Notes under the pieces: model-generated
What the model was told of the DNA's origin: nothing
Database searches by the model: none
What the model saw: the letters and a program-made list of their open reading frames with translations, nothing else
In this document: positions 34,738-42,455 of the stretch, in pieces
Layout: every line of letters begins with the position of its first letter
How positions within the stretch are numbered: the first letter of the stretch is position 1
DNA from: an uncultured Pelagibacteraceae bacterium
GTDB lineage: Bacteria > Pseudomonadota > Alphaproteobacteria > Pelagibacterales > Pelagibacteraceae
DNA: 64,000 nt
Assembly (NCBI GenBank): GCA_902622795.1
Contig: CACNRD010000004.1
Coordinates: 1 to 64,000, forward strand
Reading direction: 5' to 3'
Made by a program: the position numbers and the translations under genes

Positions 34738-34760
34738 AATTTAGTCAAGTTAACTAAATT
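34738..34760. promoter_or_regulatory. Inverted repeat in the proX leader
   Basis: AATTTAGT and ACTAAATT separated by 7 nt, 16 bp upstream of the proX start codon. Possible operator or mRNA hairpin controlling proX; the AT-rich context limits confidence. Confidence 0.35.
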
Positions 34761-34844
34761 AAGAAAGACGAGTCAAAGAAAATGCTTGTTCATTTTGGGT
34801 TAACTGGATTGCATTTATTGCAAATGTAGTCTTTTAAAATTTTT

Positions 34845-34971
34845 TTAATCTTTTAAGTTTAACAATTGATCTAAAGCTTTATGCTTTTTAAACTCCTGTA
34901 AAAATTTAGATAGGCTGGCTAATTTCTTTTTTGCGAAAGGTTTCGTAATTTCCTTAATTTTTTTTTGTCAT
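34845..34971 (-). pseudogene. Possible ~41-aa micro-ORF interrupted at an A9 homopolymer
   Basis: ATG at 34971 follows a GGAAGA Shine-Dalgarno-like site, but the frame stops after MTKKN. Deleting one A from the A9 run (34960-34968) gives 41 codons rich in Lys and Leu (ending ALDQLLNLKD) that look like an amphipathic helix. This could be a frameshifted gene, a slippage-expressed peptide, a read error, or chance. Confidence 0.25.
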
Positions 34972-35105
34972 GTATTCTTCCAAACACTATCCCAATTACT
35001 CCCCCTGTTTAGTATTGTGTGTTAAATAATGAGCTCCAATAGTTGAAATAATTAAATGAAACAGAGTTTCACTCTAAGAATCCAGATTTTTTTTCATTTA
35101 AGAAA

Positions 35106-35516
35106 TTATTCTGAATTTGCTGTAAGTGTTTTAATTTCTAAAATATTTTCGTTAGGATCTTTAACAAAGAAAGTTTCTTGCTCATATTTAGTGCCTTTAA
35201 ATCTCAAATAAGGCTCATCATAATATTTTGTACCACTATCTTTTAATCTTTGCTTTAAACCATCAAAATCTTTTCTAGACAAATGAACTCCAAAATGAGG
35301 TACTGACACATTTCCCATATCAACATCATGTCTCTCGCTATCCAGTTTATGCTCACTTTTATGGAGAGTTAATTCATTTCCCCAAAAATCAACATCAGCC
35401 CATTCTTGAGCTGAGTTATCCAATCTACATCCTAAAGTTTCACTATAAAATTTTTTTGCTATCTCTAAATCTCCACATGGAATTGCCAAGTGAAAACAGT
35501 TAGTATTTTTGTACAT
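35106..35516 (-). CDS. VOC (glyoxalase/bleomycin-resistance fold) family protein
   Basis: 136 aa single-module vicinal-oxygen-chelate protein. Candidate metal ligands are His in CFHLAIP (residue 8), His in VPHFGVHL and Glu in ENILEIK near the C-terminus. The FYSETLGCRL segment is the family's first repeat. Substrate unknown; members include glyoxalases, dioxygenases and isomerases. Single gene divergent from cysE. Confidence 0.82.
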   Translation of the reverse strand: MYKNTNCFHLAIPCGDLEIAKKFYSETLGCRLDNSAQEWADVDFWGNELTLHKSEHKLDSERHDVDMGNVSVPHFGVHLSRKDFDGLKQRLKDSGTKYYDEPYLRFKGTKYEQETFFVKDPNENILEIKTLTANSE

Positions 35517-35584
35517 AAATTATCCTTTAATTACTAAATATAATCATTATATAACCTGTAATTTTAAATTCAACTAGCATAAAT

Positions 35585-36163
35585 ATGAATGATTTTTTAC
35601 AATCAATAATTGACCGAGATCCTGCTGCTAAGTCAAAATTAAGTTTAATTTTAACTTACCCAGGTGTTAAAGCAGTTTTTTTTCATAGGATTGCAAATTT
35701 TTTTTCTACAGCAAAATTTGATTTAATTGCAAGAATCATCTCTCAATTTTCAAGATTTTTGACCGGTATTGAAATTCATCCTAAAGCAAAAATAGGAAAA
35801 AATTTATTTATTGATCACGGTATGGGGGTTGTTATTGGAGAAACCTCGGAAATTGGAGACAATGTCACTATTTATCATATGGTAACTTTAGGAGGAATAG
35901 CTCCTAGCATAAATTCAGACAATCAAAGAAATGTTAAACGCCATCCGACAATTGAAAATGAAGTTGTTATTGGTTCAGGTGCTCAAGTATTAGGACCAGT
36001 GACTGTTGGATGTTGTGCAAAAATTGGAGCTAATGCTGTAATTACAAAAGATGTTCCAGAAAAAGCTGTAATGGTTGGTATACCTGCTAAAAATGTTGGT
36101 ATCGCTGATAGCGAATTTAAACCATATGGTATTACTCCTGATAGTGATAAAAAATCAGACTAA
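35585..36163 (+). CDS. cysE: Serine O-acetyltransferase
   Basis: Acetyl-CoA:serine acetyltransferase, 192 aa (short form lacking the long N-terminal helical domain of E. coli CysE). The left-handed beta-helix carries the family's [18 protein letters not shown] and [20 protein letters not shown] segments. Overlaps cysK by one base (TAATG), giving a two-gene cysteine unit. Confidence 0.95.
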   Translation: MNDFLQSIIDRDPAAKSKLSLILTYPGVKAVFFHRIANFFSTAKFDLIARIISQFSRFLTGIEIHPKAKIGKNLFIDHGMGVVIGETSEIGDNVTIYHMVTLGGIAPSINSDNQRNVKRHPTIENEVVIGSGAQVLGPVTVGCCAKIGANAVITKDVPEKAVMVGIPAKNVGIADSEFKPYGITPDSDKKSD

Positions 36164-37164
36164 TGAATGATTTACAAAATGATTTTATTTCAGGAATTGG
36201 AAATACTCCTTTAATAAAATTAAGAGCAGCCTCTGAAATTACAGGGTGTAATATTTTTGGAAAAGCTGAGTTTTTAAATCCTGGAGGTTCTGTCAAAGAT
36301 AGAGCAGCTCTTGCTTTAATTAAAGATGCTCAAGAAAAAAAATTGATTGCTAAAGGTGGAACAGTTGTTGAGGGAACTGCTGGTAACACAGGGATTGGAC
36401 TGGGTCTGTTAGGAAATTCACTGGGTTATAAAACAATCATTGTAATGAATGATAATCAAACCCAAGAAAAAAAAGACCTTTTAAGAAATTTAGGTGCAGA
36501 ATTAAAATTAGTTCCAGCTAAACCTTATAAAGATGATAATAATTTTGTTAAAGTAGCAGCAAGGTTAGCTGACGAACTAAGACCTTCAAATAATAATGGA
36601 GTAATTTGGGCTAACCAATTTGATAATGTAGCAAATGCTAAAGGTCATTATGAAGGAACTGGTAAAGAAATTTGGGATCAAACTAAAGGTAAAGTTGATG
36701 GATTTGTGTGTTCATCTGGAACTGGTGGAACAATTTCAGGTGTTAGTAATGCTCTTAAAGAAAAAAATAAAGATATAAAAATTTTCCTTTCTGATCCAAA
36801 AGGTTCTGCTCTTTATAATTATATAAAGAACGGTGAGTTAAAATCTGAGGGTGGCTCTATAACAGAAGGTATAGGATCTAGTAGAATAACAGCAAACTTT
36901 AAAGATGCTAAAATTGATGACGCATATTCAATTGATGACAAAGAGGCATTACCAATTCTGTATGATTTAATTCAAAATGAAGGATTGAGCTTAGGTACTA
37001 GCTGTGGAATTAATATTGCAGGAGCTATTAAAATGGGCAAAGAACTTGGTCCTGGCAAAACAATTGTTACTATTCTTTGTGATAGAAGCGATAAATATGC
37101 TACCAAAATGTTCAATAAAAAGTTTTTAGAAGAAAAAGGATTACCAGTACCTAGTTGGTTTTAA
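36163..37164 (+). CDS. cysK: Cysteine synthase (O-acetylserine sulfhydrylase)
   Basis: 333-aa PLP enzyme making cysteine from O-acetylserine and sulfide. The PLP lysine is in NPGGSVKDRAA, the substrate loop in EGTAGNTGIGL, and the phosphate loop in CSSGTGGTISG. Directly follows cysE. No sulfate-reduction genes are nearby, consistent with use of sulfide from reduced organic sulfur (context inference). Confidence 0.95.
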   Translation: MNDLQNDFISGIGNTPLIKLRAASEITGCNIFGKAEFLNPGGSVKDRAALALIKDAQEKKLIAKGGTVVEGTAGNTGIGLGLLGNSLGYKTIIVMNDNQTQEKKDLLRNLGAELKLVPAKPYKDDNNFVKVAARLADELRPSNNNGVIWANQFDNVANAKGHYEGTGKEIWDQTKGKVDGFVCSSGTGGTISGVSNALKEKNKDIKIFLSDPKGSALYNYIKNGELKSEGGSITEGIGSSRITANFKDAKIDDAYSIDDKEALPILYDLIQNEGLSLGTSCGINIAGAIKMGKELGPGKTIVTILCDRSDKYATKMFNKKFLEEKGLPVPSWF

Positions 37165-37577
37165 ATATAAATCTTGTCAGCTAATCCGTAACAAAGAACA
37201 CCACTTAATATTGTTAATACTAATGGAGCATAAATTGCTTCATCTGAAGTTTTATCAGTATGACCTAGTTTATTTATTTTTGTGCTATAAAAACCAACAA
37301 TAAATGCACATAAGTTTTGTAAGAAAATTACATTAAAGAAACCCCAAGTTGCTTCTAAACCGTTAGGTCTTATAAAGCCCACATAGATTGCCATTAATGT
37401 TGAGCCAATAAATATAGATCCGAAAAATCTAACTACACCAGCGCCTGTAGCATCCATCCCATATTGATTTAAAAAAGATTGAGTTTGAAACACACATCTA
37501 AATCCATAATAAGCAAAGCCTATAAAATGAATTAAAAAAAGGATTAAATAAAAAACTCCATTAAATTTTTCAATCAT
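37161..37577 (-). CDS. Small four-helix membrane protein of unknown function
   Basis: 138 aa with about four predicted membrane helices (residues 8-27, 45-65, 80-102, 115-135). Contains a short GAGVVRFFGSIFIGST motif. Overlaps the cysK 3' end by 4 bp on the opposite strand. No family recognised with confidence. Confidence 0.7.
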   Translation of the reverse strand: MIEKFNGVFYLILFLIHFIGFAYYGFRCVFQTQSFLNQYGMDATGAGVVRFFGSIFIGSTLMAIYVGFIRPNGLEATWGFFNVIFLQNLCAFIVGFYSTKINKLGHTDKTSDEAIYAPLVLTILSGVLCYGLADKIYI

Positions 37578-37772
37578 AGTTAAACAATATCAAAAATAAA
37601 TTTTGAATACACTTTATTTATTAAATAAATAAATCACATTTCAATTGTAAGTTGATGTAGGTTTTGCATATTTGATATACACATTTGACGCATGACGTTT
37701 TAATGAATGTGTAACACTATGTCATTGAAGATAGCATAAATTTTTAACTCATAACAAACTAGAGGAATATTT
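37578..37772. promoter_or_regulatory. Probable promoter region for the small-protein cluster
   Basis: 195-bp spacer. It includes an inverted repeat CACATT..AATGTG (about 37680-37711) flanking GACGCATGACGT, which itself repeats GACG. GAGG lies just before the first ATG. The following seven genes are on one strand with short gaps, so this is the only obvious promoter for them; no regulator identified. Confidence 0.4.
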
Positions 37773-38156
37773 ATGGAAGCAAAAGATGTTGTAAAAAAAG
37801 CCTATGAGGCATTTGGTAAAGGTGACATGGAAACTATGTTTAATGACTTAGTACATGATGAGTGTATTTGGACCTTTCCAGGTGAAGTAGGTAAACACCC
37901 TCTATCAGGAGTCCATAAAGGTAAACAAGCTATGATGGAAACTTTTCAAAAAATTCCTGCAGCATGGGATAATTTTCAAGTTATTCCAGGTGAAATGATT
38001 TCTGAAGGTAACAAGGTATTTGTTAAGTGTACAGGAAAAGCAAGCGGAATGGATACAATGTTTGGACATTTTTTTGAAGTTGCAGACAACGGCAAAATAT
38101 CTTCAATGACAACATACGATGATACATTGAGTATGTTTAATGCAATGAAAAAATAG
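37773..38156 (+). CDS. SnoaL/NTF2-like protein (first gene of small-protein cluster)
   Basis: 127-aa SnoaL-like alpha+beta barrel: N-terminal helix VVKKAYEAFGKGDMETMF, then WTFPGEVGKHPLSGVHKGKQA, the usual layout of NTF2-like ketosteroid-isomerase-fold proteins. Asp and His candidates for acid-base chemistry are present (DECIW, H in SGVHKG). Good AGAGGAA Shine-Dalgarno. Substrate unknown. Confidence 0.75.
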   Translation: MEAKDVVKKAYEAFGKGDMETMFNDLVHDECIWTFPGEVGKHPLSGVHKGKQAMMETFQKIPAAWDNFQVIPGEMISEGNKVFVKCTGKASGMDTMFGHFFEVADNGKISSMTTYDDTLSMFNAMKK

Positions 38157-38167
38157 GAGAAAAATAA

Positions 38168-38641
38168 ATGAAAAAAATACTATTAACTTTAATATTTACA
38201 TGTTTAACAACTTACTCATTAGCTGATACAGGTAAATTTAATGCCTCTGGAGCAGGATCTTGGGCAATGAATATTATGAATGCTGGTAACGGAAATATGA
38301 GTATTACTTATGATGGTAATGCTGGACTTTCAGATAAAGAAGGAAGCATTTTTGATAAATCTACAATGCACTGTATTGGAGGATTAACTTTAGTTGCAGG
38401 TAAATTTGATGACGAAACAGGTATGTGTACTTTTTACTTAATGGATGGTGAAAAGGTTTTCATTAACTACAAAGGTAAAGGAACTGGAGGCCAAGGTGGA
38501 TCTGGAGAGTTTGTAATTGTTGGTGGAACTGGGAAATATGAAAAAATTTCTGGAACAGGTTTCTCTAGTAGACAAAATTTAAAAGGTAAAGCTGGAATGG
38601 CTCATTCATTAAATCAAATGAGTGGAAATTTTACTTATTAA
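38168..38641 (+). CDS. Secreted beta-rich protein, AOC/dirigent-like, unknown function
   Basis: 157 aa with signal peptide (1-20, ending SLA). The mature part is Gly-rich and beta-stranded and ends with IVGGTGKYEKISGTGF, a pattern seen in allene-oxide-cyclase-like barrels; two Cys (CIGG, MCTF) could form a disulfide. RBS AGGAGA. 11 bp after the SnoaL-like gene. Confidence 0.65.
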   Translation: MKKILLTLIFTCLTTYSLADTGKFNASGAGSWAMNIMNAGNGNMSITYDGNAGLSDKEGSIFDKSTMHCIGGLTLVAGKFDDETGMCTFYLMDGEKVFINYKGKGTGGQGGSGEFVIVGGTGKYEKISGTGFSSRQNLKGKAGMAHSLNQMSGNFTY

Positions 38642-38663
38642 TTAAAAAACAAGGAGATAAATA

Positions 38664-39041
38664 ATGAGAAAAACGACATTGGTACTACTATTTAGTGTTC
38701 TTATTTCATCAACTGCAATTGCAGGGATGTCAGATAGCGATAAATCTAAAGCTTGGGAATGCAGTGGGATTTATATGGCTAATTACTTTTTGCCATCTGG
38801 TGAAACTTTTGAATACAGTATGAAAGAAAAATCAATGGCATCTGTTAAGGTTCTTAAATCATATGCTTTAGAAATAGGAATTCCTGAAAAGGAATGGGAC
38901 GATGGAGTTAATAAAGCTGTCGATAAGTTTTATGGCTCAAAATATGATGAAGCAAAAACAGAAGCTTGTCATACTTTTGTGAACTCAGCTGTTCCAGACG
39001 GTGAAGAACGAGTAAAAAAAGTAGTGCAGACTTTATATTAA
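38664..39041 (+). CDS. Secreted small helical protein of unknown function
   Basis: 125 aa with signal peptide (1-21, ending IAG or AIA). The mature part is helical and charged with two Cys (WECSG, EACHTF) placed to form a disulfide. Strong AAGGAGA Shine-Dalgarno. Within the one-strand small-protein cluster. No family recognised. Confidence 0.65.
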   Translation: MRKTTLVLLFSVLISSTAIAGMSDSDKSKAWECSGIYMANYFLPSGETFEYSMKEKSMASVKVLKSYALEIGIPEKEWDDGVNKAVDKFYGSKYDEAKTEACHTFVNSAVPDGEERVKKVVQTLY

Positions 39042-39060
39042 ATTTACGAAAGGGAAAAAA

Positions 39061-39351
39061 ATGGAAAAAGAAATGTTAGCATTAGTAAATTTCAAAGAAG
39101 GTAAAATGGAAACCTTTATGGGATGGATGCAGTCTGATGAAGGTATGGGTGTCAGAAAAAGTGTTGCCTATCCAGAAAAAACTATTGGGGCAATGAAACC
39201 AGATAAAACAGGTATGTTGTTTAAAGTTTCAGTTCATAATGAACCTGGAATGAAAGAATTTGTATCTGGGAAGCATCCTACTGCAAAAGCGATTTATGAA
39301 GAATGTATAGAAAGTGCTCAGCTTTGGGAAATGTCAGAGATAAGTCTTTAA
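39061..39351 (+). CDS. Small ferredoxin-fold-like (ABM-size) protein of unknown function
   Basis: 96 aa, alternating strand/helix pattern of the size of dimeric alpha+beta barrel (ABM) proteins; starts MLALVNFKEGKMETFMGWM. GAAAGGGA Shine-Dalgarno. No catalytic motif obvious. Third of four similar-sized cytosolic proteins in the cluster. Confidence 0.6.
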   Translation: MEKEMLALVNFKEGKMETFMGWMQSDEGMGVRKSVAYPEKTIGAMKPDKTGMLFKVSVHNEPGMKEFVSGKHPTAKAIYEECIESAQLWEMSEISL

Positions 39352-39369
39352 TTTAAAAAAGGAGAAAAA

Positions 39370-39657
39370 GTGAAAAACTATATAGTAACTCATACATTTA
39401 AGTCTAAAGAGGCTAAGGCTAAAATGATGGAAGTCGTTGGTTCAATGTCTAAGGAGGATATGGTTAAATCAATGTCTGGAGAAAATGCAAAGTGTCAAAT
39501 GAGTTGGAATACTCCAGGTGATAATTTAACTATGTTTTGTTGGTGGAAAGGTAACGATACTGAATCAATCAACAAACAATTAACACCTATGAATGATTTC
39601 TTTGAACCTCACAAATTTGCCGAGTGTACAGACGATATTATAGATTTTAATGCTTAA
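39370..39657 (+). CDS. Small ferredoxin-fold-like protein (GTG start)
   Basis: 95 aa starting at GTG after AAGGAGA. Pattern (strand YIVTHTF, helix KAKMMEVV, strand, CWWKGND, final helix) fits a dimeric alpha+beta barrel such as DUF3303/DUF4242-type proteins, but I cannot fix the family. Two cysteines and two adjacent tryptophans near the middle. Confidence 0.6.
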   Translation: MKNYIVTHTFKSKEAKAKMMEVVGSMSKEDMVKSMSGENAKCQMSWNTPGDNLTMFCWWKGNDTESINKQLTPMNDFFEPHKFAECTDDIIDFNA

Positions 39658-39667
39658 TTAAAAAAAA

Positions 39668-39958
39668 ATGCAGGCTGGCTATGCTATTTTTAACATAGAG
39701 GTAACTAATCCAGAAGATTATAAAGAATATGTTGAAAAAGTTAAACCTATTGCAGAAAAATTTGGTGGTGATTACATAATTAGGGGTGGTACAAACCAAA
39801 TCATAGAAGGAACTTGGCAATATAGCAGAACTGTTGTAATAAAGTTTCCTTCCTATGAAAAAGCATTGGAATGGTACAATTCGGAAGAATATCAACCAAT
39901 AAAAAAAATCCGATTAGTGAATGCAAATACTAATGGGATAATAATACAAGGAGCATAA
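39668..39958 (+). CDS. DUF1330 family protein
   Basis: 96 aa with clear DUF1330 features: AGYAIFNIEVTNPEDYKEYV at the start, GGDYIIRGG in the centre and KALEWYNSEEYQPIKKIR. A dimeric alpha+beta barrel fold of unknown chemistry. 2 bp before the next gene's ATG. Confidence 0.85.
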   Translation: MQAGYAIFNIEVTNPEDYKEYVEKVKPIAEKFGGDYIIRGGTNQIIEGTWQYSRTVVIKFPSYEKALEWYNSEEYQPIKKIRLVNANTNGIIIQGA

Positions 39959-39960
39959 AA

Positions 39961-40281
39961 ATGTCGATATTAGAAAAATATAGCGCTGCTTTAAAAAACA
40001 AAGATGAAAAAGCAATGAATGAACTTTTGCATGATGATTTTAAATTTACAATGCACAAGTCAGGAAATGTTTTAACTAAAAGTGACGTAATGAAATGGGC
40101 TATGAGCGGTGACATTAATCAAGATAAAGTAAGAATAGTTTACGAAAATGATGAAGTAGGAGTTCATCATGCTTTTGTAACATTTAATGATGGTAATGTT
40201 GAAGCTGTAATGGCTGTTTACAAATATAAAGATGGAAAAATAGCAAGCTTGGAGACAGGCGCTACTCCAATACCTAAATAA
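39961..40281 (+). CDS. SnoaL/NTF2-like protein (last of small-protein cluster)
   Basis: 106 aa. Starts with the NTF2-like helix LEKYSAALKNKDEKAMNELLHDDFKF and ends with YKYKDGKIASLETG, typical of SnoaL-like nuclear transport factor 2 folds. RBS GGAGCA overlaps the end of the DUF1330 gene. Related in fold to the first gene of the cluster. Confidence 0.75.
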   Translation: MSILEKYSAALKNKDEKAMNELLHDDFKFTMHKSGNVLTKSDVMKWAMSGDINQDKVRIVYENDEVGVHHAFVTFNDGNVEAVMAVYKYKDGKIASLETGATPIPK

Positions 40282-40292
40282 TTATATAAATT

Positions 40293-40332
40293 TAGCGAGA
40301 TATCATTTAAAGTCATAAAATGAGTCTCGCTA
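40293..40332 (+). promoter_or_regulatory. Hairpin covering the start codon of the first SMR gene
   Basis: TAGCGAGA (40293-40300) pairs exactly with TCTCGCTA (40325-40332). Inside, CATTT (40304-40308) pairs with AAATG (40318-40322), which includes the ATG at 40320. No Shine-Dalgarno is visible nearby. It could gate translation or mark the end of the upstream transcript. Confidence 0.55.
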
Positions 40333-40652
40333 CTTCCTACTTATTTCTAGGAATTGCTGTTTTCCTGGGTGTAACTTCGAATAGTTTTGCAAAAAGTGCT
40401 GAGGGTTTTACCCTTTTCATACCGAGTTTAATTACTGCAATCACTATAGTCTTGTGTATGTATGCACTCTCTTTAGTTATGAAAAATATACCAATGGGTA
40501 TAACTTATGCGTCATTTGCAGGACTGACTATTATAGCAACTGTTGTTGTTGGTGTTATTAGATTTAACCAAGTACCAAATTTATATTCACTAATTGGCTT
40601 AGCTTTTATAATCACTGGTGTATTAATGGTAAACTTATTAGGAAAAAATTAA
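40320..40652 (+). CDS. SMR-family-like membrane protein lacking the conserved Glu
   Basis: 110 aa, four helices, clearly of small-multidrug-resistance fold (YLFLGIAVFLGVTSNSFAKSAEGFT aligned in full to EmrE's first helix; LANLLG-type ending). The proton/substrate-coupling glutamate (Glu14 of EmrE) is Gly17 here, and GTTLMK is replaced by SNSFAK. Hence it is not expected to be a classical proton-coupled drug exporter. First of an SMR-DUF2798-SMR trio. Confidence 0.85.
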   Translation: MSLATSYLFLGIAVFLGVTSNSFAKSAEGFTLFIPSLITAITIVLCMYALSLVMKNIPMGITYASFAGLTIIATVVVGVIRFNQVPNLYSLIGLAFIITGVLMVNLLGKN

Positions 40653-40654
40653 TT

Positions 40655-40882
40655 ATGTTTCCAAAAAAATATGCACAAATATTTTTTATTATTTTTATGT
40701 CTTTTGGCATGAGTTTTATAATGAGTGGTATCATAGTTGCTGTAAATACAGGCATAGAGAATGGTTTTGTTAATAGATGGTTTTATTCTTGGATGTTTGC
40801 TTTTCCAGTTGCCTTGGTAGCTGCTTTTTTATTAGCTCCTATTATAAGACCTATAGTTCACAAAATTGCATCTAAGGAATAA
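40655..40882 (+). CDS. DUF2798 family two-helix membrane protein
   Basis: 75 aa with two membrane helices and the DUF2798 pattern (SFGMSFIMSGIIVAVNTG then WMFAFPVALVAAFLLAP). Starts 2 bp after the first SMR gene and ends 2 bp before the second, so the three are surely co-translated. Function unknown; other DUF2798 proteins also adjoin transporters. Confidence 0.85.
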   Translation: MFPKKYAQIFFIIFMSFGMSFIMSGIIVAVNTGIENGFVNRWFYSWMFAFPVALVAAFLLAPIIRPIVHKIASKE

Positions 40883-40884
40883 TT

Positions 40885-41220
40885 ATGAAACCTTTATTAG
40901 GATATTTATTTTTAGCAAATGGTATTATTTTTGGAATAGCTTCAAATAGTTTTGCAAAAATTTCTGAAGGGTTTACTAAATTAACTCCGTCTGTTCTATG
41001 TATATTATTTATGTGCATTACTATGTTCTCAATAGCAAAGGCTATGTCAGCTATTCCTGTTGGGTTTGCTTATTCGATTTATAGTGGATTAACTGTGACA
41101 GGCGTTGTTCTGTTTGCAGTATTAAAATTTAATCAAATCCCAAACATTTATGGAATTATTGGAATAATTCTAATTATTGTTGGTGTAATAATGGTCAACT
41201 ATTTAGGACAAATAGATTAG
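40885..41220 (+). CDS. SMR-family-like membrane protein lacking the conserved Glu (second)
   Basis: 111 aa, paralogue of 40320-40652 with the same Glu-to-Gly change (Gly17) and the same SNSFAK motif (GIASNSFAKISEGFT). The helix-4 dimerisation region (GIIGIILIIVGVIMVNYLG) is kept. Two different SMR subunits with a DUF2798 protein suggest a heteromeric complex. Confidence 0.85.
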   Translation: MKPLLGYLFLANGIIFGIASNSFAKISEGFTKLTPSVLCILFMCITMFSIAKAMSAIPVGFAYSIYSGLTVTGVVLFAVLKFNQIPNIYGIIGIILIIVGVIMVNYLGQID

Positions 41221-41230
41221 TAAATAATAA

Positions 41231-41581
41231 TTATTTTTCAAAAGTATTTGGTAACTGATGAGTTCCGTCTTTGTTTAAAATTAGTTCAAACTCATCTTCA
41301 ACATTATCAATATTTAAAGTAGAATACAAATGGGGATACATATCTCCATTAGATGCATTTTCCCATACTAGATACTCTAGATTTAATGTATGAATTTTTA
41401 GCAGAATTAAATTCTCTTGCTTGTGATAATGTTTTTTAAGTGTCTCATGAATTTGTTCTTCCTCAGAAAAATGGATGTATCCATCTTTTAAATCTTGCGC
41501 TGAACCAGAGTAATTCCCTTTTTTTTTGGCATTATTCCACTCTTCTTTATCTAAAATTTTAAAAATATACTTTAGATTCAT
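41231..41581 (-). CDS. DUF952 family protein
   Basis: 116 aa with DUF952 marks: YIHFSEEEQIHETLKKHY at residues 36-53 and LVWENASNGDMYPHLYS (His/Tyr-rich pocket). DUF952 is related to ADP-ribosyl-transferase folds in some classifications, but no activity is established. 13 bp after the phosphatase gene, same strand. Confidence 0.82.
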   Translation of the reverse strand: MNLKYIFKILDKEEWNNAKKKGNYSGSAQDLKDGYIHFSEEEQIHETLKKHYHKQENLILLKIHTLNLEYLVWENASNGDMYPHLYSTLNIDNVEDEFELILNKDGTHQLPNTFEK

Positions 41582-41594
41582 TGATAAAAGATTC

Positions 41595-42398
41595 TTAGCA
41601 AACAGGTTTTAATAATTTCAAAAATTTATTATGAATAATTTTGTTTGATGAAACTAAAATATTTCCACCTTTTATTGCATCTTTGTTATCCCAGGTATTA
41701 AGATAACCACCAGCAGCTTTTATGATGGGAATCAAAGGGTGAATGTCCCAAATTTTATTTGAACATTGAATTACTATATCCAGTCTTCCTTCAGCCAAGT
41801 GTGAATAACTTAGAGCATCGCTACAAGGAAATTGCATTAATTTTAAAATTTGAGGAACTTTTTTTTGTTTATTTAGAGATAGCGCCCCATGAAATGCAGC
41901 AGAAACTTTTACATTTTTAAAAGTTGCTTTTTTATTGACCTTAAGTTTTCTTTTTTTACCATTTTCTACTACATAGGCAGCTTTCTCTGTATGATTTAAA
42001 TAATATTTTTTTAAGATTGGGAAATTTGCTAATCCTAAAATTGGATAGCCTTTGTAATTTAATGAAATAAGATTACTCCAAGTTGGATTTCCTATTACAA
42101 ACGACCTTGTTCCATCAATTGGATCGATTACCCATGTAAATTCACTTTTTGATTTTTTATGTCCAAACTCTTCACCTATAACTTGGTGATTTGGAAATTT
42201 TTTTTTAATTTTAGATCTAATAAATTTTTCAAATGCTTTGTCGGATGTTGTCACTGGGTCGTATCCCTTTCCTTTAAGTTTATTGGAAACTTTAAAGGTC
42301 CTATTTAATTTAGAATAATAAAAACTAGTAAGATCTTTAGCTAACTGGTTTAAGAACTTAGCAAATATTGGATATTTTTTTGTGTCAAAATTATTCAC
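41595..42398 (-). CDS. Inositol-monophosphatase-family phosphatase, probably histidinol-phosphatase (HisN-like)
   Basis: 267 aa. Magnesium-binding motifs GEEFG (Glu) and WVIDPIDGTRSFV (D-x-D-G-T) are intact, with a C-terminal KIWDIHPLIPIIKAAGG. FBPase/IMPase fold; its motif set resembles HisN-type histidinol-phosphatases but inositol or other phosphate substrates are possible. No other his genes adjoin (hisI is at 63.2 kb). Confidence 0.8.
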   Translation of the reverse strand: MNNFDTKKYPIFAKFLNQLAKDLTSFYYSKLNRTFKVSNKLKGKGYDPVTTSDKAFEKFIRSKIKKKFPNHQVIGEEFGHKKSKSEFTWVIDPIDGTRSFVIGNPTWSNLISLNYKGYPILGLANFPILKKYYLNHTEKAAYVVENGKKRKLKVNKKATFKNVKVSAAFHGALSLNKQKKVPQILKLMQFPCSDALSYSHLAEGRLDIVIQCSNKIWDIHPLIPIIKAAGGYLNTWDNKDAIKGGNILVSSNKIIHNKFLKLLKPVC

Positions 42399-42455
42399 AA
42401 GGAGTTCATACTATTAAATTAATATCTATTAAAGTTAATTTTTAATTTTATTTTT

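Larger units (their letters stand above)
34722..35105. other. 384-bp gap upstream of proX
   Basis: Leader/promoter region of proX plus the 3' side of the VOC gene. It contains an inverted repeat at 34738-34760, a possible frameshifted micro-ORF (34845-34971), and small hairpins (for example TTGCA-ATAAA-TGCAA near 34810 on the minus strand). No known riboswitch motif was recognised. Confidence 0.5.

Noticed and set aside
34722..35105. Glycine or SAM riboswitch upstream of proX
   Set aside because: Looked for known conserved cores and stems; none found.
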